Positions 34,844 through 44,695 of a stretch of 64,000 nt of DNA are shown piece by piece (the first letter of the stretch is position 1; each line of letters opens with the position of its first letter). A program made the position numbers and the translations under genes. The notes under the pieces were generated by a model, which saw only the letters and a list, made by a program, of their open reading frames with translations, was not told the DNA's origin and made no database searches. Origin of the DNA: Pseudopithomyces maydicus (lineage: Eukaryota > Ascomycota > Dothideomycetes > Pleosporales > Didymosphaeriaceae); the NCBI GenBank assembly GCA_026873275.1, contig JANTUC010000016.1, positions 1-64,000 on the forward strand. Direction: 5' to 3'.

Positions 34844-35736
34844 CTACGGCTTGAAGACAACCCACCGTGAAACCGTCTGTTGCAGCTCCGGACTACACAC
34901 ACCCCAATTCAACCAACTACGTCGAAAGGGTTCATCTATAGCGAAGATCTTCCCCTTGCATTTCAGCTCGACAGGCTCCTCCGGCTTCCAGTAGTCCGCG
35001 TCGCTGCCTCCACGCCGGAAGTTGATCTGGAGGGTGAGGTATTTGAGATTGGTGAAGCCGGTGGTGCCGTTAGCAATTTGCTGAATGACAGACCAGAAGT
35101 TGCTCCTACTGAAGAAACGGTTGTCGATATATAGGGTGCGAACGCGGGTGAGAACGTGGGGAAGCGCAGCGGCCAGGAGATAGTCGTTCGTACGGTCGAT
35201 GCGGAAGGTGTTGTGCTTGTAGTACTCAGCTTCGGCGTTTTGGGCAATATATGGGATGGAGCGACGGGCGAGGCTCAGGGGGTGGTCTATTGAGAAGTTG
35301 TCTGGGTGGTAGGTGGGCCCATTGGCGTGGACGAGATACCCGATGATATCGACTGTTCAAGATGTTAGTTCACATTTTGAAACAAAGCGGGGGAGAGAGT
35401 ACTTACGACGAACCTCGTTGGGCAACTTGTTCCATCCGGTGACGAAGTCTTTACCGAGGTGCTCGTTGATTCTAACGTGGGGATCCACATCATCTGTAGT
35501 TGGCTTGAAAATGATAACATTGTCTATACATTGTTAGTAAGATTTGGGGATCAAGGGGAGGGATTTTATGACTAACTGGCTGGCACCTTGATCTCGTTGT
35601 CCCACAAGTCAATCACCATGTCGGTATCGGAGATCAGCTTGTATGTAATACCTTCATCAAGCTGCATGGTGCGGTACACGAAAGTAAGGCTGTCCTCATT
35701 GCCGTTCGAAGAATCCTGATTGACGTTTTCTGCCAT
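34844..35736 (-). CDS. F-box-like family protein, copy 1
   Basis: Exons 35577-35736, 35407-35523 and 34844-35352; GT-AG introns of 53 and 54 bp; 261 aa. ATG 35736 gives MAENVNQDSS. An N-terminal beta-rich module follows (FVYRTMQLDEGITYKLISDT, then DMVIDL), then an F-box-like core GWNKLPNEVRLDIIGYLV near residues 80-97. A longer C-terminal part has aliphatic repeats (LTRVRTLYIDNRFF; FTNLKYLTLQINFR). The core has the W-x3-LP-x-E pattern of fungal F-box-like N-terminal helices, which bind Skp1 in true F-box proteins. Family assignment rests on pattern and on its relatives at 36.7, 39.3 and 43.4 kb. Function unknown; substrate adaptor of an SCF ligase is the family-level expectation. Confidence 0.65.
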
Positions 35737-36676
35737 GGTGACTATATAGTGAGTCAATTTGCTGTTGGTTCAAGATCTTAATTCAAGACACTTCAAGAGA
35801 GAGTTGAGGTTTTTGCTTATGGGGACCGTTCGAGTGGTGAGCGAATCCCAGAAGCTGATCAGGTAAATCTTTTTAGGTACTTATAGGCAAGCATCGTTCC
35901 CTCATGGTATTCAACGAAGTGGAACAGATGGGGTGAAATTGGGGTAAATGCGAACGCAAAGTGGACAGGAGACTGATTTAGGAAAAACGCGTGATCAATC
36001 CGTAGGTGGTGATAAAAAAGGTTTTTGTACCTTATGCACGGGTATTACTAATATGATTAAAGTTTAAAAGACAAGTAGGTTGAATGCATTGATCCACATT
36101 GTTTTCTTTTCTTTTCCGTGAAAGTGGTATTGTGGGGGCGTTGGAAGGTTCCAGGGAGAGGCGTATAATCCCAATACGAGACGTCTCTCAAATATCGTCG
36201 GGGTGGCCCAGCTATGTTATTTCTATACCACCTAATGGCAAACTATTCGCAACCTAATCCATCAGATAGGGGCATAGAAACAATAAGCTAATATCAAAAG
36301 TAACCTATGCATGCCATAACAAAACTGGAACGAAATGATCGTACACTAGATTTTCAAATTACACATGAACACCTTCTTGCAAAATACATACGATTACCGA
36401 CTGAATACACATAAAAAAAGACAGGAAGAAGGACTGAGGAGTTTGAGAAGGGTAAGAAGATTTTAGGTGTAGCTACGTACATATTCCAGGACAAGAGAAG
36501 CCATAGAAAAAGGTAGTGCCACTGGACTATTGGAAGAAGCACCTCGATAGAGAGTGTTCTTTATCGGTATGAAAAAGAGAAAAATACAACAAATACTGCC
36601 CATACAGAACGAACTCCACAATCAACTTGGCAATGTAAAAAATCTGCCCACGAGCGTCGAGTTCCTTCCCCAATGA
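35737..36676. other. Intergenic between F-box-like copies 1 and 2
   Basis: Upstream region of copy 1 and 3' flank of copy 2. AT-rich, no gene seen; a 62-codon minus frame at 36354-36542 is unsupported. Confidence 0.4.
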
Positions 36677-37762
36677 TCAGCATGGTGGTGGGCCTGCGAG
36701 CGGGAAACACCGACGTCCTTTGAATGTGAAAATTCTTTGGAGCTCACCCGCATACGATACAGAGACCTCGTTCAACATATCGGGTCCCCATTTTTGCTTA
36801 AAATAGTGCACACCTCCTTCATATGGGAAGTCCATGGGCTTACAGTGGGGCCAAAGTTCTCGCAGGCGACACACTTCGTTGTCCTCGAATTTGATATTAA
36901 GATGCTGGAGATTTTCCAATTTGTTGCCACCGAGCAAGAACTTCCTCAATACCGTCATTAGCCTTGGTTCGTGCACTTTATCCGAGTCAAAATTATCCCC
37001 CCGGTGAGCGTATACGGCAATGTCCACTTTTCTAATCAATTGGCAACCTCCGCGTGGGTAATAGAAACTACGATTCATGAGGATGAGGAACGTATTTTGC
37101 TGGTAGAATATCTCCCGTGATAGTGCAGCGATTTCTGGGGTCGTATGCAGGAGCTTGTAGTATACATGACCAGGGGTCTCAGCTGGCTTATCCCAATACT
37201 TGAACCCAGGAGACGTCTTTAGATTTCCTAGGTGTAGTTTTTCGTAGTGTATGGTTTCAGGAACGACCAGAATAAAAGACAATATATGAACCTTGAGCTC
37301 GGTTGGAAGCTGACACCATTTGTTGGCAAAGTATGTATTCAGTGGCTCGGCCGTTGTGATAAGGTGCTCATGTGTAGGACAAAGTTTGAGATGAGATATT
37401 TTTCCTGTTATATTTATGGTTAAAATTGGAACTCTGCCTGGAGCGTGAGAGAGTCCTACCGGCGGCAATAGAGTACGTTACAGTGCCGTGTTTGCCGATA
37501 CAGGCCACGGTGGCATCGAATATTGGAACGATCTCAATTTCACCTCGTTGTCGTTTGAGTTTCATTTCTCGATGTACTCTCAATATCTTGTCCTGCGTTG
37601 AAAGGTTAACGGCTAGTATTTAATTCAGTGATTCCAGATATTTACTTCGCTACGGGAGACACTAGAGCCGTCTTTGCCCCGCATGTGTTTTAGTCTTCGG
37701 AAAAAGCAGGAAAAGAGTAGCCATGAATAGGTAAAAATGGGCTTGTCTTGCATATCTGCCAT
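36677..37762 (-). CDS. F-box-like family protein, copy 2
   Basis: Modelled as exons 37646-37762, 37460-37592 and 36677-37404, with introns of 53 and 55 bp; 325 aa. Exon 1 (MADMQDKPIF...) is the least certain: it is chosen because it keeps phase, starts MAD like its relatives' MAE, and has a TATA-like box about 100 bp upstream. If it is wrong, ATG 37565 gives 277 aa. Exon 2 (DKILRVHREMKLKR...) aligns with copy 1 DSLTFVYRTMQL. The phase-1 intron 37405-37459 is at the same place as in copies 1, 3 and 5. Core: NKWCQLPTELKVHILSFI. C-terminal part: LENLQHLNIKFEDNEVCRLR, which recurs in the remnant at 40.9 kb. Confidence 0.6.
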
Positions 37763-37866
37763 GATCCTGCTGGCGCGCAGCAAAATAGAGGGGGATTGAT
37801 ATGAAGAACTCAGAATGTGCACCTGAACGGAGAGTGATGGTTTCTGTCTGGGTGCAGAATGCGAGG

Positions 37867-37874
37867 TTTATATA
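37867..37874 (-). promoter_or_regulatory. TATA-like box, F-box-like copy 2
   Basis: Minus strand reads TATATAAA, about 105 bp upstream of ATG 37762. Supports transcription starting upstream of the proposed first exon. Sequence match only. Confidence 0.4.
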
Positions 37875-39269
37875 CCTGTCTGTGGGCTAGTTGAACGCAC
37901 AGATCTGATGCTTAACACAACGCAGTGTGACGAACAACGCGCCATTTTTCAATCAAACGAATGATTTTCGAGGACTTGAGTAATTGTGTCACTTCAGGCT
38001 TTTGGGGCAAGTTCTGGCACGTGTTACGCGAATAACGGTAGGCACCAACTTAGGCAACACTAGATAGTAGCCTGTTTGTAAACGCGAACTATTGCAGACA
38101 TCCATGTGCTTCAGAACGAGGGTTAGAAACAATTAGCAAGTATAAGAATAATTCGACTTTCAGCGAACTTTTGGCTAGTTTTAGGGTATCACAGATGAGA
38201 GCTTCATACAATTGCTGCTACTGTTTACCACTTGTGATTATTATGTCTTTTTCAGATTACTGACTAAGAATTCTACATGCCTTATGTTTTGTGTTCAGAG
38301 AAAGCGGCAGCAGAGTGGCTGACTGGATAAAAATTAATATTGTAGGTAAAAAGCTAGCTTAAAGTATGTAATCATGCCACAACTTCTTATTTCTGCCTGT
38401 CGCGGCTGCTGAATTAGTTTTACCAGTCACAATCGTTTAATGTTTAAGCAAAGGCTAAGTTCAAAAGGAAAAATTTATATCTATCTATATCAAGCCCTAA
38501 GTTGCTCTATGTAAATTTTCCTGGGCCTCCATACTTATCGAATCAAACCATGCTTGCGAGCGCAATAGTGCCTTGAGCAAAAAAACCTCAGCATATTTCA
38601 AATTCAAGTGTCTGTGCCACAAGTGGTCTGGACTAGCGGTGTTCAGCCAAATCTTTTCCGCAACACCTCATTAATCTCATTACTAGTACAGAAGACGATA
38701 TATAGAATTACCTATGGTCACTCATGCAGTTGGGTATGAGACGGACAGGGTCTTAGGGTGGGAAATCCTGATTGTCAAAGATAGGCATTGATGTCTTACT
38801 GTACCTCGAGAATAGACTTGTATTAGTAAAAGCATTGTACATCACAGGTGGATTCACGTGCAAGTTGTCGAAATACGTCAATGATAGTCAATGAGCACAT
38901 AGATACGAATACCTTGAAAGATCGAGGAGTTCTTGATTTAATGGGAATATATGTGCTTCCAGAAAAGACCTGGTATTGACAGATCTAAGAGATGGCAACA
39001 CTGTTACTATGTTATATTATTCAAACCCAGCCAGGAGGATGTTATCCTATTGTAAAATACCGAGGAAATTCTGAGATACGAGAGACTTCCCTCGCAAGAT
39101 CTTGGGTAGCCCAACCCCATTCCAATTCGAGCAGTCGTAATTTCCAGTTCGAAACGACTGGGGTAACCGCTAGTGGCATGCGTACTATATGCATGTAGGC
39201 GGAAGCGAACTACCAATGCGGTCAGGCTGATTGTTTTCAAGAAGAAAAGACAACCAGCTTCGTGCTAGC
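37875..39269. other. 1.4 kb intergenic between F-box-like copies 2 and 3
   Basis: AT-rich, no gene seen. Holds the third A-box-like motif (38306). A 77-codon minus frame at 39007-39240 is unsupported. Confidence 0.4.
38306..38326 (+). repeat. A-box-like dispersed motif, copy C
   Basis: GGCAGCAGAGTGGCTGACTGG. The core TGGCTGACTGG fits the pol III A box and resembles tRNA-Ser/Leu 5' ends. Same orientation as copies A and B. AT-rich sequence follows in each case. Confidence 0.45.
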
Positions 39270-40311
39270 CTACGCTCGTTTGTTTTTGGCGAAGATAATA
39301 ACCCCTCCTATCCTGCTTTCCCAATCCTCCGGGAATTTCTCACGTTCTACACCGAACTGCCAGTGACACAAAGCACAGATATCACCCCTACAGTTGAAGG
39401 TGATCGGACGTTGAGATGTGTCTTGTAAGGTTTTGACAACGACGCTCTTACTCAAGTATAATTTGACGTGCTTCAGGTTATTGAACCCATAGAACCCTGA
39501 TGAGAGTCTGATGAGAAAGTCCCGGTATTGATTGTAGAGATGAGGGGGGATTCTGATTTCAATTCTCTTTACGAGATGGGTGGTGAAGCGCGGGACGTTG
39601 AGGTCTCCCCACTCACACATGACGTGAAATATGTTCATCTTATAGTACATCTCCCGCGCTAGGAAGGAAATCTCGCGTGTTGAATTCAGGAGGCTGTGGT
39701 AAGGATAACCAACTCTCATCCTCTCCTTTGGGTCGTGAATCGCTTTCCTCTCGTCTACAACATATGATATGATGTTTTATGTTAGATCGTTCAGTTTTTA
39801 TCGCCATTTCAATTGATAGGGGAACTTGCCATTGAGTTCAATGGGGAGATTTGCCCAACCATCTGCAAATGTCTTAGCAAGACACTCGTTAGTGGTCAAC
39901 CTTGCTGCCCTCGGCAGCTGCACCTCGATTACGGATTCTGAGACATGAAGTCAGCTTCCTCTCAAGTTTGGAGCCAAGCAAAACCTACTGGCCTCGAAAT
40001 TAAATTCAAATGGTCGTCCCCCATGAAAGTCTACCTGTTTAATGGTAATAGTAAAAGGGGATATAAACGTATACATAATTTCTGCTTTGAGCCCCATGGA
40101 CCTAAGGACAAATGTAACAGGTTTCTGTAACTTTATTTAGTAATTTATGGCGTGATCGCAAACACCCGTGGCGGTAACCACAAGAAGTATCTTTTTCGAG
40201 TTATGGAATGGCGTTTTAGCCAAGGGCACATACCTCGTGCTGTTGGGATGGGTAAATGGGTCCAGGAAGAGGTGCCGAAGCACGTACTAGTGCGCCGTTG
40301 ATCTCTGCCAT
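39270..40311 (-). CDS. F-box-like family protein, copy 3
   Basis: Exons 40234-40311, 39989-40124, 39830-39937 and 39270-39754; 268 aa. The first two introns are GT-AG; the third (39755-39829) has a GC donor (GCAAGT...TAG). ATG 40311 gives MAEINGALV. The module TFVLRSMGLKAEIMYTFIS matches copies 1 and 5, and the phase-1 intron after FNFEA is at the shared position. The core is DGWANLPIELN, interrupted by the GC-AG intron at the same point where copy 1 has its second intron. The stretch just after the core is shorter than in copies 1 and 2. The C-terminal part carries an LKHVKLYL-type segment. Structure is consistent, expression unproven. Confidence 0.6.
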
Positions 40312-40917
40312 GGAGCTGTCACGACCTTTGGTTTCTTTGCCCGGCATATTTCGGGAAGTTCTGGGTAGACAGTGGTTCGAGGAGGCTGGTGACTCGGGGC
40401 GGTTGTGAGCGGAGCGATCGCATGCAGCTCTCTAGGCTACCGCGAGGCGCTATATAACCAGCGTCGAAGGGTCAATCTTTAGGCAGCACTCGTGATACAG
40501 TCCGTGCCTACATAGGTGTTACTAGAACTAAAGAACAGGGTGGGTTGGGCTCTGATCGCTGACGTAGGACCCAGGCGGCACCGCTCGGAGAATCATGAAC
40601 CCGCTCAACCTGCACACACGACTGCCAGACAGTACCTTAATTTTTGTCATTCAAGCTATTGGGGCGCCAGCAGAACTTATAAGGCTGAGTTATCTAAACA
40701 ATAATTTGGCTAATTAATCTACCTTTTCTTTTGGAATCCTTCATATACGATTGTTTGGATTTATCGTAAGAGAGAGGGGGTCATAAATCTTTTCTTTTCA
40801 ATATTCTTGTTCAATTTTTATCTGGTCAGCTACCTTGAATACTCCTTTTCCAGAAACTAAACCCAATAGTCGTTATTAGGACTTGATTAGATCGTACATA
40901 CAAGTCTTAATAGCAAT
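40312..40917. other. Upstream region of F-box-like copy 3
   Basis: Contains a palindromic CTATATAAC near 40450 that could be its TATA box, about 140 bp from the ATG. Otherwise no gene seen. Confidence 0.4.
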
Positions 40918-41060
40918 TTAAAGGTTATAGATCAGGTAAAAAGATCGCAGGCGACACACTAAGTTATCCTCAAATTCAATATTAAGATGCTCAAGAATTT
41001 CTAAATTATAGCTACCGAGCGAGAACTTAGATAGGCCCCTGATTGGAAGCTTTCCGGCGC
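40918..41060 (-). pseudogene. F-box-like family 3' remnant, copy 4
   Basis: Minus-strand translation contains LEILEHLNIEFEDNLVCRLR, nearly the same as LENLQHLNIKFEDNEVCRLR of copy 2. At DNA level both share TCGCAGGCGACACACT and ATATTAAGATGCT on the plus strand. The rest of the gene is missing: the upstream side (41060-41200) reads into unrelated sequence, and the surroundings are AT-shifted. It is a decayed partial duplicate of copy 2 or a near relative. Confidence 0.75.
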
Positions 41061-42109
41061 GGAGACCGCTTAATGAATCCCTTATAAGAGTTATAGGTAG
41101 TAAGGATGGTTTCCTTAAGCGGGGCGCTTCACTTAAACCGGCCCCACGTGGTCGCTGAGGGTCTTGTTGTGCTTGGAAAGACACTGACTCTTAACGAGGA
41201 GGGCGCTTCAGGGAGAGAAGTGTTGTTTATGGGCACCTTATGAGCAGTGTATAATAGTGTGTATTAGTTGAACAGCAGCAGTATGAGAGAAGCTGTAGCT
41301 ATCTACTAGGATAAGAGGCGGGGTGGCTGGGATCACGTGGCTTTAAGCTTCCCGAGGTCCTCCAACAAAAGGTATCATCCAACTGGTCATGAATACGAAG
41401 GACGCACGGGTACGTCTAGGAAAATCTGTGCTCTAGAGCTTTGAGCGTAAAATCTAGCTGCCGGTCCTAGAGCGTTCTACTTCCTTACCCCCTGCTGCAG
41501 ATCCTGTTGCGGTATTAGGCCTAGCCATGACGGAACCAAGCGCTAACGATCCTTCGCACCAACCGCCGCTCCATTGATCTTATCTAGGTCTTGTGATTGT
41601 TCCTTGGGTTCTAGATCCTTTGTTCTATCTCAGAAGAAAACATTTATGTAAAGTAATATGGTGGTTGGAGCGGGTTACTAGCAAGAAACTTTGGCTCCTG
41701 ATTGATGTTGTGTAGCTTTAGGCGAACCGCGAGGCAGAATGTCAACAAGCCAAGATGGCTAGCCGCCTTCACACCGCGAATCATGCGCGCGGATTGTTTC
41801 TACAGGCCCCGCAGTGTACTGAGGTCTTTCGGTTGCCATAGGATACCTCACAACACATTGCCCGATGCAGTCTTTCTCGGCGAGAGTCAACGAGAATCAT
41901 GAAGCACAGCCTGCAGTTGACAAAATGGTTACGCGTACTATGCGCCGCGAGAATGGCTGGTCCGTATGTCGTATGCGTGGCAGCTTGTTGTGTTTTCGTC
42001 GGCCGAAGGATGGTCCACTGCTTTGCTTTAAAAACCGGAGGCTTTGCACGAAGAGTCAAACATCCTCAGCTCCTACTTCCAAACAGTTCGACCGGACGAG
42101 CTATTCGCA
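41061..42109. other. 1 kb intergenic before membrane protein gene
   Basis: No gene seen. Short frames at 41702-41902 and 41781-42059 are unsupported. Presumably contains the promoter of the 4-TM gene at 42110. Confidence 0.4.
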
Positions 42110-42918
42110 ATGTCACCTTCAAGCCTTATTGTTCGCTCAACCACTGTTCTTTGCTCTATTGCGATTATAGGGCTCTGCATTGCAACTTTTTGCAAAATCG
42201 GATGGGCAACTTACGCAACATTATCATTCCCTTCCGAAGGAACGGGCCACTATGGGCGATATAATTCTACAGATCCTGACTGGGAGGCAAAGTTGCAACA
42301 ATATACGCTGCATTACAACTGGTTACCCGAAAATTTCATTTGGGTAGCTACAGGAATCAGCATTGTTGCTGCTGTTCTCAGCATAATAGTCGAAGCAGTG
42401 AGGGCATTCCGTTCACAAAGTACTGTTAAGGACGACAAGCAGGGCTTCTCTATGGCGAAAGTCATGACCACAGTTACTGGGGTCGCATGCACTGTAGCCT
42501 GTGTAGCGTCATTGGTGTCGGCGATCTACGTCAATGCGACGCATAATCAGCTCGCAAACAAGTGCAGCCTGGTTGAGTTGCCGACTAAAGAGTACGAGTA
42601 TACTTGCACGAGAGAGCTTATGAGCTGCAAGTGGGGCCCGGCCTATGACAGGGCGGACGGATTTCAACCTTGGGAAGGATACGCGAGCGCTTGCGGCTGG
42701 ACGGTAAGTGCACCTCTCACGATAAAGGTTTTACGAGCAGATGCTAAGAAGACATATAGAAATTTGGCCGTCATATGCAGATCCCGCTTACGCTGCTCTT
42801 GGGCGTGCTGGCTTTGGGATATGGTTTACAGATTTGGTTGGGCAAGAGAGGTCAGAAGGGGAATACGGATGAGTCTGCTGATGAGAGGGTGAGAAGGCTG
42901 CAAGAGGAGGAAGAGTAG
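42110..42918 (+). CDS. Four-transmembrane membrane protein, unknown function
   Basis: Exons 42110-42703 and 42760-42918, intron of 56 bp (GTAAGT...TAG); 251 aa. Four hydrophobic segments: VLCSIAIIGLCIATF near 13-27, FIWVATGISIVAAVLSIIVE near 75-95, VTGVACTVACVASLVSAIYV near 125-145, and IPLTLLLGVLALGYGLQIWL near 205-225. A Cys-containing loop lies between TM3 and TM4 (CSLVELPTKEYEYTC, then MSCKWG), and the tail is acidic and charged (RLQEEEE). The layout resembles small fungal SUR7/MARVEL-like tetraspan proteins, but no diagnostic motif was seen. It is the only plus-strand gene inside the F-box-like cluster. Confidence 0.65.
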
Positions 42919-43412
42919 GGATGTGGACAATCAGCATTGGAATGAGGTGGAGAAGACGCATAAGGAACTGAGAGGATCGTTTCAAGGGCGGGGTTTGAAT
43001 GAACAGTTACGAAAAATGCCTGTATGAGCGGTAAGAACAATATGTAGATAGCACGAACGATCAATGAAAACACAAGAGCCTTGGTTGACCGAGGCGAAAA
43101 CACTCTGCGTGCTCTATCTGCGTGCTCTATCTGCGTGCTCTATCTGCGTGCTCTACATGCCCTGCGCCCTCCTGTATGCTCTGGAATGTCAGTATGCTCA
43201 GCGTGCGTGGTTTGGGTCTGAAATTTCTGGATTGGGCTTTGCACAAGAACAATCAATCATATATGTTTTGTATTCTAGTTGAGTGCCAATTTGAATAAAA
43301 TGCCGTTTGCCATAACAAATAGTTAGTTCCAGGTGTTATTTGCTGAAGAATGTTTGTCTTCAGCTACTTCCTATTATTATTATGTATATATCCCTCTCTT
43401 TTCTATTTAGGG
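42919..43412. other. 3' flank with 13-bp minisatellite
   Basis: Between the convergent 4-TM gene and F-box-like copy 5; no gene seen apart from the repeat at 43105. Confidence 0.4.
43105..43156 (+). repeat. 4 x 13-bp minisatellite
   Basis: Four head-to-tail copies of CTGCGTGCTCTAT, the last ending in C instead of T. A simple tandem expansion; no function evident. Confidence 0.9.
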
Positions 43413-43979
43413 TTAATCAGATTCATCGTCAAACAAATTTTGACGTATAATACCACGGCTCTGTGACGGACAGCCGTGATCCCTTGCGAGACGGTGAAAA
43501 ACGATCAATCTTAGCTCAATGGGAAGTTTTCGCCATAGTGCTGCAAATCGCGGACCGAGTTCCTCGTCAACTTCTGCTTTCATAGGCTCGAATGGTTGCA
43601 GACGTATCAAGGTACCTGGAATGAATGCTGTTAGGCTGATTCAAAGGGATTCCAGAAGCACCATATTTGATGTGTATTTCTTCGTTGACTTACCAGCTGG
43701 GAAGAGGATCATGCCTGCAACAATAATGTCGGTGGAGGATATGAGCTTGTATTCTTTGTCTTGCTCTAGGTCCATGGACCGGTATAGCACAATGAGGTCG
43801 TCCTGACTCTGCATTAGCATGGGCTTCGCTGATTCTAGGTCTTAAAGATATCCTGGATTTTACGAGGTCTTATTCTATAGCGCATCGCGATCCAAGAACC
43901 TATCATATAGCAGGTTTCGATGTTTTTGGTCTGGTGCGACATGCTGACTTACCTTTGGACCATCAGCGCCTTCGGCCAT
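43413..43979 (-). CDS. F-box-like family protein, copy 5 (short form)
   Basis: Exons 43953-43979, 43694-43808 and 43413-43615, introns of 144 and 78 bp; only 114 aa. ATG 43979 gives MAEGADGPK. Exon 2 reads VLYRSMDLEQDKEYKLISST, the closest match to copy 1 (VYRTMQLDEGITYKLISDT). The phase-1 intron is at the shared position. The core LWRKLPIELRLIVFHRLA is followed by a short tail (QNLFDDESD) and TAA. It therefore has the N-terminal module and F-box-like helix but none of the C-terminal repeat region. It could be a real truncated adaptor or a gene that lost its 3' end. No stops or frameshifts lie within the retained part. Confidence 0.6.
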
Positions 43980-44695
43980 GATTGTGACCTCTAGACGATG
44001 GAGGTTCTCCGGAGGGACCTTGACTCTTTTGTTGACTGTTGCTTCCTTGTTGAAAAGCACAAGCGGTAGGGTCTGGACAGGCTTGGGTTCTTGAGTCGCG
44101 TGGTATAGATCAGTAAGCAAGAAAGATATGGAGAGAGAAAGAGAAGAGAGTGAGAGCGTGTCTTTAAGAGCTTGGTTCAGGCGGAACTCTGGAAAGGTAC
44201 CACTAGCGTGGTTGGCTATCTGTAGGCAGCATTGCATGATACAAACACACCCAGGTCCGTGCTACCACCAATGTTCTTCAACATTTCGGAACAGCGTAAA
44301 CGGTTGACCGTTATTTCAGGATACGAGAGGGCATAAATCAACTAAGTGGAAAGCAAATCAAAGCCAGAAAAGCTTTGATTTCAGCGTCTCAAGATATTAA
44401 AACTCGGATCGCTGAAGCCTTTATATGTATTCGGGCAGGATTCACAAGCAAGTATGTGGACAGAGTTCACAAGCAAAACAATAAGCTAGGGGTATTTCTT
44501 TTATTGAGATATGTTTATGGATGACACAATGAGATGATTCTAAATTTCCTTTGTAGCCACAAGACCTCCGACATTCAGCGGAGATGCCTTGGGTCTACTT
44601 TGGAGCAGACTTGGAACTGTACTTCACCCGCAAAGGCGACCAAACCATGCGATAGAAAGCCCTCAATTCAGCTTTCCTATCGATCGGTTCTTTTC
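43980..44695. other. Upstream of F-box-like copy 5
   Basis: Pyrimidine-rich leader on the minus strand (CTCTCTTTCTCTCTCC near 44120-44150) typical of fungal promoters close to the start. An open minus frame at 43875-44237 is read here as 5' leader. Then the 3' flank of the BTB-like gene. Confidence 0.4.

Noticed and set aside
43105..43156. CRISPR-like array
   Set aside because: Units are directly adjacent without spacers, in a eukaryotic genome: a plain minisatellite.
43875..44237. 120-codon minus frame upstream of F-box-like copy 5
   Set aside because: Its front is a CTCT-rich leader; the family-like start MAEGADGPK lies inside it, followed directly by a GTAAGT donor.
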